Shown here: piece after piece, positions 15,980 through 23,493 of the stretch
Position numbering within the stretch: the first letter of the stretch is position 1
How the letters are laid out: every line of letters begins with the position of its first letter
Source of the DNA: JAWXCE01 sp034440495
Lineage (GTDB): Bacteria; Pseudomonadota; Alphaproteobacteria; Rhizobiales; Rhodomicrobiaceae
NCBI GenBank assembly: GCA_034440495.1
Contig: JAWXCE010000029.1
Coordinates: forward strand, 1 to 35,236
Reading direction: 5' to 3'
DNA length: 35,236 bases
Position numbers and translations under genes: made by a program
The notes under the pieces: model-generated
The model's input: the letters and a program-made list of their open reading frames with translations, nothing else
Database searches by the model: none
What the model was told of the DNA's origin: nothing

Positions 15980-16624
15980 ATGTCAGCCAATTGCTGCGGT
16001 CACGATGCAAAATTCGATGGATTGTCCGCTGACTACAAGCGTCGGCTATGGATGGTCATAGCGATCAACGCAACCATGTTTGTTGTGGAGATGACGGGCG
16101 GTGCACTCGCCGGATCGCAGGCGCTTCAGGCCGATGCGCTAGACTTTGCGGGCGACGCGGTCACCTACGGCATGACGCTAGCCGTGATCGGCATGAGCCT
16201 GCGGGTACGCGCAACAGCTGCGCTGCTGAAGGGCGCAAGCCTGTTTTTGATGGGATTGTGGGTGTTCGGATCGACTGCTTATCAGTTGCTAATTCTTGGC
16301 GCGCCCAGCGCGCCGATCATGGGCGCTGTGGGGTTTCTGGCGCTCGGCGCCAATGTGGCTAGCGTACTGCTGCTGGTACGCTACAAGGACGGCGATGCTA
16401 ATGTACGCTCAGTATGGCTGTGTTCACGCAATGACGCCATCGGCAATGTTGCGGTCATGGGGGCCGCTGTCGCGGTGTGGGGAACGGCTACGGCATGGTC
16501 GGATTTGATTGTCGCTGCAACAATGGCCGGGTTGTTCCTACTTTCGGCCTACAGCATCCTGAAGCAAGGACTTCGCGAATATCGCACCGGCGAGTTTAGC
16601 GCCGCTCCAGCGCATCATCATTAG
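15980..16624 (+). CDS. Short CDF-superfamily cation transporter (membrane domain only)
   Basis: This 214-residue inner-membrane protein has about six hydrophobic helices. Helix 2 holds ADALDFAGDA with acidic residues D52, D55 and D59, the CDF metal-site pattern; helix 5 begins CSRNDAIGNVAV with D152. It lacks the cytoplasmic C-terminal domain of normal CDF proteins. Both ends could bind metal (SANCCGHD at the start, APAHHH at the end). I chose ATG 15980 because GGGAG (15967-15971) is 8 bases upstream; a longer frame starts at 15956. MerR-type promoter P2 lies 30 bases upstream. It probably exports Zn, Cd, Co or a similar metal; which one cannot be read. Confidence 0.85.
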   Translation: MSANCCGHDAKFDGLSADYKRRLWMVIAINATMFVVEMTGGALAGSQALQADALDFAGDAVTYGMTLAVIGMSLRVRATAALLKGASLFLMGLWVFGSTAYQLLILGAPSAPIMGAVGFLALGANVASVLLLVRYKDGDANVRSVWLCSRNDAIGNVAVMGAAVAVWGTATAWSDLIVAATMAGLFLLSAYSILKQGLREYRTGEFSAAPAHHH

Positions 16625-16641
16625 CCTGTTAATAATGCCGT

Positions 16642-16680
16642 AAAGGTTTACCCTTCATTCAGATGGGTGAGCCTTTTATC
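16642..16680 (+). terminator. Probable terminator after the CDF-like gene
   Basis: A stem with AAAGG/CCTTT and ACCC/GGGT arms (16642-16653 with 16665-16676) is followed by TTATCTTGTT. It is imperfect, with a 3-base internal loop, but well placed 18 bases after the stop. Confidence 0.55.
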
Positions 16681-16705
16681 TTGTTAAAACCAGTTTAGCG
16701 AACGG

Positions 16706-17311
16706 CTAAATCATCCCGGCCAAAATCGCCACTCCGGCGAGCAAGATGGCCGCGCCGCCGAATTGCGCCGTCCGCGCCCAGTAAGCATTGCCGTTTTTGG
16801 CGATGCCGAGGCCCAGCGCAATGCCAGCGACATGCAACAGCGCGGTGGCCAACATGAAACCAGCCGCATAGGCGGCGCCGGATGTATCGGCCGGCATTTC
16901 CGCGCCGTGCGCATAGCCGTGGAATATGGCGAACGCACCAACAAGCAGCATAGCAAGAGGAACCGGCGATTTCCATTGCAAAGCGACCACAAGGCCAAGA
17001 ACGACCACCGACAACGCGATGCCGATTTCAACAAATGGCACGGCGATGCCCGCGATGCCAAGCGCGCCGCCTGCCGCCATCACGGCAACAAACGTCAACG
17101 GCACAGCCCACAGTCCGCGCCCGCCAAGATTGGCGGCGAACATGCCGACCGCGATCATCGCTAGCGCGTGGTCAAGCCCGCCGGCGGGATGCTCGAAGCC
17201 ATGCATGAAGCCAGCGGTGTCGCCATGACCAACATGCGCAAATGCGGCGGTCGGCAAAAGCAGCGCGGCGAACAAGGCAATGAAGCGAAAAACTGATTTG
17301 CGGGATGACAT
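16706..17311 (-). CDS. HupE/UreJ-family metal transporter
   Basis: HupE/UreJ proteins are small inner-membrane permeases, often for nickel or cobalt supplied to hydrogenase, urease or cobalamin synthesis. The 201-residue form has a signal-like first helix ending AAFAHVGHGD, then the family motifs HPAGGLDHALAM, FAIFHGYAHGAEMP and ATALLHVAGIALG, whose histidines should ligate metal, and about six helices. I use ATG 17311; an in-frame TTG lies two codons upstream. No hydrogenase, urease or cobalt genes are in the window, so the substrate is open. It is convergent with the CDF-like gene. Confidence 0.88.
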   Translation of the reverse strand: MSSRKSVFRFIALFAALLLPTAAFAHVGHGDTAGFMHGFEHPAGGLDHALAMIAVGMFAANLGGRGLWAVPLTFVAVMAAGGALGIAGIAVPFVEIGIALSVVVLGLVVALQWKSPVPLAMLLVGAFAIFHGYAHGAEMPADTSGAAYAAGFMLATALLHVAGIALGLGIAKNGNAYWARTAQFGGAAILLAGVAILAGMI

Positions 17312-17317
17312 CGGCAA

Positions 17318-17534
17318 GACCCTTTTCTGAGATTAGAACTGCAAGCGGAAAAAAGTTTTGTTACATTATAAAAGCGGCATTATTACCGCAGGTAACCAAG
17401 CTGGTCTGTGTTCATCAAAGCCAGCCCCCGCACGCTATTACTACTTTTGCTGAACTGCAGAACGATGTCAGCAATTTAAGTGAGCGCGGTTGCAACTACC
17501 GCACTCACTTAAATCGAGATGTACTAAATCGGTG
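17318..17534. other. Gap upstream of hupE, no convincing gene
   Basis: I see no gene with a ribosome site here. Frames on the plus strand across 17305-17691 have no recognisable protein pattern. The main feature is the strong hairpin at 17474-17514. The first 100 bases should hold the hupE promoter, but I could not fix its boxes. Confidence 0.6.
17474..17514. repeat. Long near-perfect inverted repeat
   Basis: ATTTAAGTGAG (17474-17484) pairs perfectly with CTCACTTAAAT (17504-17514); after one C/A mismatch, GCGGT (17486-17490) pairs with ACCGC (17498-17502) around a 7-base loop. There is no U-tract on either side, so it is not a standard terminator. Confidence 0.8.
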
Positions 17535-17717
17535 TTATTCAGCAGCGATCTCAGCGGCGGCAACCTTGTCAAAATATTTAATCAGTTTGTTTTCATCCTC
17601 GCTAGCGAAGAGTATAACGGTCATAACATGCTCGCCCAGATCGAACACCCCTGGCACACAGACGGCCTTACATGCGCGCAGGAATGCATAAACTGACTTT
17701 GGGTTTTGAAAGTGCAT
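17535..17717 (-). CDS. Possible small protein (60 aa), doubtful
   Basis: The reading MHFQNPKSVYAFLRACK...DENKLIKYFDKVAAAEIAAE has a natural amino-acid mix and a helical C terminus, and fills part of a gene-poor gap beside an integrase remnant. No Shine-Dalgarno at a normal distance is visible and I do not recognise a family. It may be a remnant of the lost island or a chance frame. Confidence 0.35.
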   Translation of the reverse strand: MHFQNPKSVYAFLRACKAVCVPGVFDLGEHVMTVILFASEDENKLIKYFDKVAAAEIAAE

Positions 17718-17762
17718 CCTGCCGCCTTAAACTTGTATAATTTTGGCTGAATAACTGCGAGG

Positions 17763-17791
17763 GTAAGGATGAAAGTCGGTCTTATCCTTAC
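17763..17791. repeat. Small inverted repeat at the truncated end of the integrase
   Basis: GTAAGGAT (17763-17770) and ATCCTTAC (17784-17791) are perfect 8-bp complements around 13 bases. It directly abuts the stop of the integrase remnant and may mark or follow the deletion point. Confidence 0.5.
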
Positions 17792-17905
17792 TCAGCTGGC
17801 AACGCCCTGCTCCGTAACTCTCAAATACAGCCCGCCACCGTCGGAAATTTTGTAAGGTTTTTCTTTGGCTTTAGCATTCTGGACTGCGAGGGCGGTTAAA
17901 GGCAT
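17792..17905 (-). pseudogene. Remnant of a tRNA-associated tyrosine integrase (N-terminal 37 codons)
   Basis: From the ATG at 17905, with GGAG 8 bases upstream, the reading MPLTALAVQNAKAKEKPYK then ISDGGGLYLRVTEQG matches the N-terminal arm-binding domain (DUF4102 type) of P4-like phage/island integrases. It stops after 37 codons; full integrases are about 400 residues and no catalytic domain follows. It points away from tRNA-Leu, which lies 166 bases away, the usual place for an integrase at an island end. It is probably what remains of an excised or deleted island. Confidence 0.8.
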
Positions 17906-18071
17906 GTTGGTATTCTCCGTAACGGTTTTTCCCGATACCAACAGAAATGCCATTTGAGGCGGACTTAAAGAGACAAACGTATACAAGGAATAATTAAAGC
18001 TCGATTTGTTTTAATCTTACAAGGCGTATCGGCCTGAAATCGAACTTTTAGAGCCTGCAAAAAGCTCGAAT

Positions 18072-18156
18072 TGGTGCCCAGAAAGGGACTCGAACCCCCA
18101 CGCCTCGCGGCGCTAGCACCTGAAGCTAGTGCGTCTACCAATTCCGCCATCTGGGC
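18072..18156 (-). tRNA. tRNA-Leu (anticodon CAG)
   Basis: The minus strand folds as an 85-base class II tRNA. The acceptor stem is GCCCAGA/TCTGGGC with discriminator A and an encoded CCA. The anticodon stem CTAGC/GCTAG closes the loop TTCAGGT, giving CAG. A long variable arm and the T-loop GGTTCGAGTCC follow. It reads CUG codons. Its 3' end faces the integrase remnant, so it is a likely attachment site. Confidence 0.96.
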
Positions 18157-18287
18157 ATTTGCCATTTGAGATAAACCCGCCGCGCCGCCTTGTCAATCAG
18201 CCCGGCGTTCGCTGATCCGCTTCCCACGCTTTCGCCATACATGTTAGGAAGCACACAAAGTGATTCGCACGAGCGAGGGTGGGGCGC

Positions 18288-19259
18288 ATGGCGGTGACGT
18301 TGGGAAGTTCGACGCTGGTGACAATTTACGGCGGCTCCGGCTTTGTCGGCCGCTATATTGTTGCGGCGCTGGCGAAGACGGGCACGCGGATGCGCGTGGC
18401 GGTGCGAAGGCCCGATCTCGCGGGGCACTTGCAGCCGCTCGGCGGCGTCGGGCAAATCCATGCGGTGCAGGCGAATTTGCGCAACGCGGCCTCGGTGCGG
18501 CGCGCGGCGGAGGGTGCGGACGCGGTAATCAACCTCGTCGCCATTTTGCAGCAGGGCGGCAAGCAGACATTTCAGGCCATTCACACCGGCGGCGCGGCGG
18601 CGGTTGCGCGGGCGGCGAAGGATGTGGGCGCGCGTTGCCTAGTGCATGTATCGTCCATCGGCGCGGATAAGATGTCGCGCTCTGGCTATGCGCGCACCAA
18701 AGGCGAGGGCGAGGGGGCAGTGCTCGGCGCGTTTTCGAAAGCGGTTATTTTGCGCCCGAGTATTATTTTTGGCGCGGAGGATGAGTTCTTCAACCGTTTC
18801 GCCGCGATGGGCCTCGTTTCCCCCGTATTGCCGCTCATCGGTGGCGGACGCTCGAAATTTCAACCGGTCTACGTTGGCGATGTTGCAAAAGCGGCCATCG
18901 CGGCGCTGGATGGGCGGGCGAAACAGGGCGCGGTTTACGAACTTGGCGGCCCACAAGTCTACACCTTTCGCGAACTGCTCGACAAAATCGCCGAATATAC
19001 GATGCGGCGGAAACCTTATCTCCCGATCCCGTTCTGGCTGGCGAAAATTCAGGGGGCTATCCTGCAAAACCTGCCCGGCGCGCCAATTACGCTCGATCAG
19101 GTGCGGATGCTGCAAATGGATAACATCGTCAGCGCCGAGGCGATCCGCGAAGCGCGCACGCTGGAAGGGCTGGGCATTGCACCTCAAGCCGTTGAGAGCA
19201 TCGTTCCGGGCTATCTAGTGCGTTTCAGGCCAAAGGGCGAATTTTCGACTCGAAGCTGA
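18288..19259 (+). CDS. NDUFA9-like atypical SDR (complex I-associated family)
   Basis: This 323-residue NAD(P)-binding SDR resembles the complex I NDUFA9 subunit family of alphaproteobacteria. The Rossmann motif is VTIYGGSGFVGRYIVAAL; the middle shows HVSSIGAD, then SGYARTKGEGEGAV with the SDR tyrosine and lysine, ILRPSIIFGAEDEFFNRFA, and FQPVYVGDVAKAA. Members may bind NADPH as a structural cofactor. I use ATG 18288; a GTG at 18279 is the alternative. It stands alone and is followed by a strong terminator. No other complex I gene is in the window, so the physical link is family knowledge only. Confidence 0.87.
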   Translation: MAVTLGSSTLVTIYGGSGFVGRYIVAALAKTGTRMRVAVRRPDLAGHLQPLGGVGQIHAVQANLRNAASVRRAAEGADAVINLVAILQQGGKQTFQAIHTGGAAAVARAAKDVGARCLVHVSSIGADKMSRSGYARTKGEGEGAVLGAFSKAVILRPSIIFGAEDEFFNRFAAMGLVSPVLPLIGGGRSKFQPVYVGDVAKAAIAALDGRAKQGAVYELGGPQVYTFRELLDKIAEYTMRRKPYLPIPFWLAKIQGAILQNLPGAPITLDQVRMLQMDNIVSAEAIREARTLEGLGIAPQAVESIVPGYLVRFRPKGEFSTRS

Positions 19260-19278
19260 ATTTTGCTTCCATAAGATG

Positions 19279-19316
19279 AAAAATCTCCCCCAACCTCGGC
19301 GGAAAGGGAGATTTTT
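19279..19316. terminator. Bidirectional terminator
   Basis: AAAAATCTCCC (19279-19289) pairs perfectly with GGGAGATTTTT (19306-19316) around 16 bases. The U-run on the plus side serves the NDUFA9-like gene; the A-run on the other side gives a U-run for the minus-strand small gene at 19361. Confidence 0.88.
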
Positions 19317-19360
19317 GCTGTATTAATGGCTTGAGCTGCGTGCCTCAGGCGGGACTTCAG

Positions 19361-19675
19361 TTATGGGCAATACCAGAGTGGCCCGATAATAATACAGCCA
19401 CGAGCGCGATATCCACGCGGCCGTGAGGAATACCGGCGCCAGCCTCGTGGAGCGCGGCGATATCGCCCGCGGTTGTATCCGCGTCCGCGAAATCTGCCCC
19501 GGTTATATCCACCACGACGCCTTGCTTTATTTCGCGCTTTGTTTCCTTTTCCGGCTTCAATAATGTTAGAGGTAGTCGCGGTTTCCAGCGTTGCCGCTGT
19601 TGAAACCGCGTTACCCCTTGATGGCGTGAATGCCGCAAACGACATCACTGCCAATGCAACGATTATTTTGATCAT
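19361..19675 (-). CDS. Small secreted Arg/Gly/Tyr-rich protein (104 aa)
   Basis: It has a signal peptide (MIKIIVALAVMSFAAFTPSRG, likely cut after GNA), a short neutral stretch, then from residue 43 a very basic region with repeats of RGGYNRGRFRGRGYNRGRYRR type. It ends with a hydrophobic tail RGCIIIGPLWYCP holding two cysteines. The charge suggests binding to a polyanion such as LPS, peptidoglycan or nucleic acid outside the membrane; that is inference. I recall similar unnamed basic exported proteins in Hyphomicrobiales. It is its own unit, convergent with the NDUFA9-like gene and sharing its terminator. Confidence 0.75.
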   Translation of the reverse strand: MIKIIVALAVMSFAAFTPSRGNAVSTAATLETATTSNIIEAGKGNKARNKARRRGGYNRGRFRGRGYNRGRYRRAPRGWRRYSSRPRGYRARGCIIIGPLWYCP

Positions 19676-19850
19676 GTGTAATTCCTCTTTATTGACACAT
19701 TGTCTTAACTCGGCAAATTAGCTGGCGTTCCCAAGATGCACGCTTGATCGCGTTTACGTGAGAGCGTTGTGTGTAAAACCTGGATTTAAGACCCGGGTCA
19801 GGATCGCCGTTGCCTTTAATCCGCCATTACAGGGTGGCGACTGGTTGCAA

Positions 19851-20546
19851 ATGCACAAACTTATTCATCATCCCTTGTGCGCGTTTTCGCGCTCGATCCG
19901 GCTGGCGCTTGCCGAGTGCGGCCTTGTCGTGGAGTTGCACGAGGAGCGGCCCTGGGCGCCACGACGCGAATTTATGGACATCAATCCGGCGGGCGCGACG
20001 CCTGTGCTGCTGACGGAAAGCGGCGCTGTCATTTGCGGTGCTTATGCGCTCGCGGAGTATCTGGCGGAAAGCGACGCGGCTTCGCTTGGCGCGCTTGTCC
20101 CGCGCACAGTGCTATTCCCTGGCGCGAGCGATGAGCGCGCCGAGGTGCGCCGTCTGGTGGACTGGTTTCATCGCAAGTTTTATGATGAGGTGACTCAGTA
20201 TCTGGTAGACGAGAAGGTGTTCGGTGCCTTGTCCCGGCAAGGAAGCGCCGCCGATCCGGCCTTCTTCCGCGCGGGCCGCGAGAATCTGGCCTATCATCTG
20301 TCCTACATCAGTTTTCTCGCCGAGCAGCGCCGCTGGCTCGCCGGGTCAAACCTGAGCTACGCCGATTTCGCAGCCGCCGGGCATTTATCCGCCCTCGATT
20401 ATCTGGGCGAGGCGCCGTGGGAGGAGTTCCCGCAGGCGAAGGAATGGTACGCACGCATCAAATCGCGCCCTTCGTTCCGCTCGCTCCTCGCCGACCGCGT
20501 CCCCGGCCTCCCGCCGCAGCCCGTATACGCAAACCTGGATTTCTGA
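19851..20546 (+). CDS. fzlA: FzlA-like GST-fold cell-division protein
   Basis: The 231 residues have a GST fold: thioredoxin-like part (MHKLIHHPLCAFSRSIRLAL, then NPAGATPVLL) and a helical part with LSYADFAAAGHLSALDYLGE. The closing segment LADRVPGLPPQPVYANLDF matches what I recall of FzlA, an FtsZ-binding protein essential for division in Caulobacter whose C-terminal tail (including an Asp) is needed to activate septal wall synthesis; the tail Asp is kept here. I choose ATG 19851 since the longer frame to 19758 adds non-family residues. The queG neighbour fits the order I expect in this group. A general GST is the alternative. Confidence 0.78.
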   Translation: MHKLIHHPLCAFSRSIRLALAECGLVVELHEERPWAPRREFMDINPAGATPVLLTESGAVICGAYALAEYLAESDAASLGALVPRTVLFPGASDERAEVRRLVDWFHRKFYDEVTQYLVDEKVFGALSRQGSAADPAFFRAGRENLAYHLSYISFLAEQRRWLAGSNLSYADFAAAGHLSALDYLGEAPWEEFPQAKEWYARIKSRPSFRSLLADRVPGLPPQPVYANLDF

Positions 20547-20553
20547 GTTTCCT

Positions 20554-20647
20554 CGTCATCCCGGCCAAGCGCAGCGCAAGCCGGGGGATCCAGCAGACGT
20601 TACAAAGTTGGATCCCGGATAATCGCTTTGCAATTTTCTGGATGACG
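20554..20647. repeat. Palindromic repeat element, copy C (divergent subtype)
   Basis: This 94-bp element starts CGTCATCCCGGCC and ends GGATGACG, with inner complements GGGGGATCC/GGATCCCGG. It shares outer ends and layout with copies A, B and D, but its arms differ. It lies between fzlA and queG. Confidence 0.7.
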
Positions 20648-20667
20648 ATTGTGGGTATAGTCCCGTA

Positions 20668-21792
20668 ATGGCTGACTTCGATCTGAAAAGTATTATTTGC
20701 GAACGGGCGCGAGGCGAAGGCTTCGACGCGGTCGGCTTTGCGCGCGCGGATCAGCCAAGCGCGGCAGCGCAACGGTTGCGCGTGTTCATCGAGGCGGGGC
20801 GGCATGGCGATATGGGCTGGCTGGAGACAACTGCGGAGCGGCGAGGCTTCCCGCAGGCGCTGTGGCCGGAGGCGCGCACAGTAATCATGCTGGGGATGAA
20901 TTACGGGCCGGATCGCGATCCGCTTCTGGCACTAGAAAATCGCAGTGCAGGGACAATCTCTGTCTACGCGCAGGGACGAGATTATCACGACGTCATCAAG
21001 GGCAGGCTCAAGACGCTGGCGGGCTGGCTGCATTCCCGCACCCGCGCCGACGTGAAGGTGTTCGTCGATACCGCGCCGGTCATGGAGAAGCCGCTGGCGC
21101 AAGGCGCGGGGCTTGGCTGGCAAGGCAAGCACACGAACCTCGTTTCGCGCGAGTTCGGCTCGTGGCTGTTTCTCGGCGCGATTTTCACCACCGCCGTTAT
21201 CGAGCCGGATGCGCCCGAGGTTGACCATTGCGGCTCCTGCCGCGCCTGCCTCGACATATGCCCCACCGCCGCATTCCCCGCGCCGTATCAGCTCGACGCG
21301 CGCCGCTGCATCTCTTACCTCACCATTGAGCACAAGGGCCACATACCGCTAGAATTTCGCCGCGCCATTGGCAACCGCATTTACGGTTGCGACGATTGCC
21401 TCGCCGTGTGCCCGTGGAATAAATTTGCCAGCACCGCGCGCGAAGCAAAATTCGCGGCGAACGCAATGACGCGCGAACCGCTGCTCGCCACACTGCTCGC
21501 GCTCGACGACAACGCCTTCCACACGGCCTACGCGGGATCGCCCATCAAACGCATCGGCCGCGACCGCTTCATCCGTAACGTTCTCATCGCGGCAGGCAAT
21601 TCCGGGGATAGCGCGCTGATCCCGCACGCGATAGAATTGCTGGGGGATCAATCGGTGCTGGTGCGCGCCGCCGCGATATGGGCGCTCGGCGAGTTGCTGA
21701 ACTCTGATAAACCGGCGCTCGATGCGCTAAAGTCGCGACATCAACCGCAGGAAACAGATGCGGATGCGCGTGCGGAATGGGAGACGCTATGA
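20668..21792 (+). CDS. queG: Epoxyqueuosine reductase QueG
   Basis: QueG reduces epoxyqueuosine to queuosine in tRNA wobble position 34 using cobalamin and two [4Fe-4S] clusters. The 374 residues show the cobalamin-binding N part with catalytic Asp134 in FVDTAPVMEK, QGAGLGWQGKHTNL, the cluster motifs CGSCRACLDICP (C188-C198) and CDDCLAVCPWNKF (C241-C248), and a C-terminal HEAT-like repeat (VRAAAIWALGELL). The stop overlaps the next gene's ATG by four bases (ATGA), so the two are coupled. There is no strong Shine-Dalgarno before the start. Confidence 0.96.
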   Translation: MADFDLKSIICERARGEGFDAVGFARADQPSAAAQRLRVFIEAGRHGDMGWLETTAERRGFPQALWPEARTVIMLGMNYGPDRDPLLALENRSAGTISVYAQGRDYHDVIKGRLKTLAGWLHSRTRADVKVFVDTAPVMEKPLAQGAGLGWQGKHTNLVSREFGSWLFLGAIFTTAVIEPDAPEVDHCGSCRACLDICPTAAFPAPYQLDARRCISYLTIEHKGHIPLEFRRAIGNRIYGCDDCLAVCPWNKFASTAREAKFAANAMTREPLLATLLALDDNAFHTAYAGSPIKRIGRDRFIRNVLIAAGNSGDSALIPHAIELLGDQSVLVRAAAIWALGELLNSDKPALDALKSRHQPQETDADARAEWETL

Positions 21793-22688
21793 GCACATTA
21801 GTCGCATTTGGCCTGGGCTACTCGGCGACGGCGCTTGGCGGCCTCCTGCGTAGTGACGGCTGGCAGGTCATTGGCACGGGCCGCAGCCCATCCAGTCTGG
21901 CCCGAACCGCATCTGACGGACTTAAGGCCATGCAGTTCGATGGTGAAAACGTAAGCGAGGAGCTTTTGCAGGCCATCGAGGCCGCCACGCATATCGTGGT
22001 TTCGGCGCCGCCGGGCGAAAAGGGCGATCCGGTTCTACGGCAATGCGGCGACGCCATTGCGAGCGCACCGGAACTGCAATGGATTGGCTACCTCTCCACC
22101 ATCGGCGTTTATGGCGACCACGGCGGCGCTTGGGTAGATGAAACTACGTCGCCCAACCCATACTCAGCGCGCAGCCGCGAGCGGCTCGCCGCCGAAAATG
22201 CCTGGGCGAAGCTTGGGACCGAGATGGGGGTTCCTACGCAGATTTTCCGGCTGGCGGGCATTTACGGGCCTGGCCGTAGCCAGCTTGAAAAGCTGCTCGC
22301 GGGCGAAAAGCACAGCGTGTTCAAACCAGGGCAGGTCTTTAACCGCATTCATGTGGACGACATCGCCGCCGTTCTTTATGCGGCGATCGAAAAAACGCAG
22401 GCCGACGCCTCGCTGGAGGGGGTATTCAACGTTACGGATGACGAGCCCGCGCCCCCGCAGGACGTGACCGCCTACGCCGCCAGCCTGCTCGGCATGCCGA
22501 CGCCGCCACTCGTTTCCATCGAAGACGCCAATCTCTCCCTCATGGCGCGCAGTTTCTATAGCGAGAACAAGCGCGTGCACAACGAACGCATCAAACGCGA
22601 TCTCGGCGTTACGCTCGCTCATCCAACCTATCGCGAAGGGTTGGCGGCTATTTATGGCGAACTGCGCAATCGCGGCGCAGTTAAGTGA
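21789..22688 (+). CDS. SDR/NAD-dependent epimerase-like protein (YeeZ type)
   Basis: This 299-residue atypical SDR begins with the nucleotide motif VAFGLGYSATALGGLLRSDG. The middle has HIVVSAPPGEKGDPV, IGYLSTIGVYGDHGGAWVDE, IFRLAGIYGPGRSQLEKL and NRIHVDDIAAVLYAAIE, then VTDDEPAPPQD. The pattern fits the YeeZ branch, whose substrate is not known. It starts inside the queG stop (ATGA), so the two share a transcript. Its end overlaps the convergent hydrolase stop by eight bases. Confidence 0.87.
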   Translation: MSTLVAFGLGYSATALGGLLRSDGWQVIGTGRSPSSLARTASDGLKAMQFDGENVSEELLQAIEAATHIVVSAPPGEKGDPVLRQCGDAIASAPELQWIGYLSTIGVYGDHGGAWVDETTSPNPYSARSRERLAAENAWAKLGTEMGVPTQIFRLAGIYGPGRSQLEKLLAGEKHSVFKPGQVFNRIHVDDIAAVLYAAIEKTQADASLEGVFNVTDDEPAPPQDVTAYAASLLGMPTPPLVSIEDANLSLMARSFYSENKRVHNERIKRDLGVTLAHPTYREGLAAIYGELRNRGAVK

Positions 22689-23454
22689 CGAACTCGCCGA
22701 TAGTTTGCAGGAGCAGCGTCAAATCCTGTTCGCGGGCTAGGCGATGCTCGGCGTCTTTGACCAGTGTCAACCTCACATCGTCGCTGGCAAGCAGTTCGAC
22801 TAATTTCAGCGAACGCTCATAACTCACATCCGCGTCACGCATGCCGTGAATGATGCGCACCGGGCAACCGGGATCGAACGGCGTCGGGCCAATCATGTGC
22901 TGGCGTCCGTCCTCGATCAGCCTGCGGGTAATTTGATAGCCGCCCGCCTCGTAGTTGGTGGGCAGCCGGTAAACGCCGCCCTCCATGATTGTCTGGCGAA
23001 TGTCGGGCGTGAAGCGCGCCCACATCAAGTCCTCCGTCATATTCCAGGCGGGCGCAATCAGCACGAGCGCAGCGACAGACGCTGGATTGCATTGAGCCAA
23101 TAACAAAGCGAGCCATGCGCCCATGCTTGATCCGATAAGCACACGGTGGCCTGCGTTGAGCCGCTGAAAGATCGCCGTGGCTTCCTCCAGCCAGTCGCTG
23201 ATAGCGCCATCCTCCGGTTTTCCCGACGACGCGCCATGCCCCGAATAGTCGAACCGCATCATTGCCGCACCCCGAGCCTTGGCGAAGGCGGCGACCGCGT
23301 CCGCTTTTTCGCCCATCATGCGCGACTGAAATCCGGGCAGCCACATCAGCGCGGGTGCATCCGCGCTTGCCCCACCCGCGTAACGGTAAGCAATCCGCCG
23401 GATTTTTCCGCCATCTCCGGCAATCTCGTGATATTGCGGTTGCTCATCAGCCAT
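22681..23454 (-). CDS. Alpha/beta hydrolase (ABHD10-like)
   Basis: The 257-residue alpha/beta-hydrolase fold carries the nucleophile elbow VLIGSSMGAWLALL (GxSxG), the acid in IIHGMRDADVSYE and the histidine in VKDAEHRLARE. The oxyanion region is WLPGFQSRMMGEKADA and the cap is short. This resembles ABHD10-type thioesterases, but the substrate is not set. The gene is divergent from the glycosyltransferase, whose ATG is 39 bases away, and convergent with the YeeZ-like gene. Confidence 0.87.
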   Translation of the reverse strand: MADEQPQYHEIAGDGGKIRRIAYRYAGGASADAPALMWLPGFQSRMMGEKADAVAAFAKARGAAMMRFDYSGHGASSGKPEDGAISDWLEEATAIFQRLNAGHRVLIGSSMGAWLALLLAQCNPASVAALVLIAPAWNMTEDLMWARFTPDIRQTIMEGGVYRLPTNYEAGGYQITRRLIEDGRQHMIGPTPFDPGCPVRIIHGMRDADVSYERSLKLVELLASDDVRLTLVKDAEHRLAREQDLTLLLQTIGEFVT

Positions 23455-23493
23455 GTTTCATCCTCTAAAGGCCGGGCTGCATCTGGACGCTCC

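Noticed and set aside
17305..17691. 128-codon plus-strand frame in the gap
   Set aside because: It has no ribosome site and no family pattern, and it crosses the strong hairpin at 17474-17514.
18135..18584. 149-codon minus-strand frame overlapping tRNA-Leu
   Set aside because: It runs into the tRNA and is antisense to the NDUFA9-like gene.
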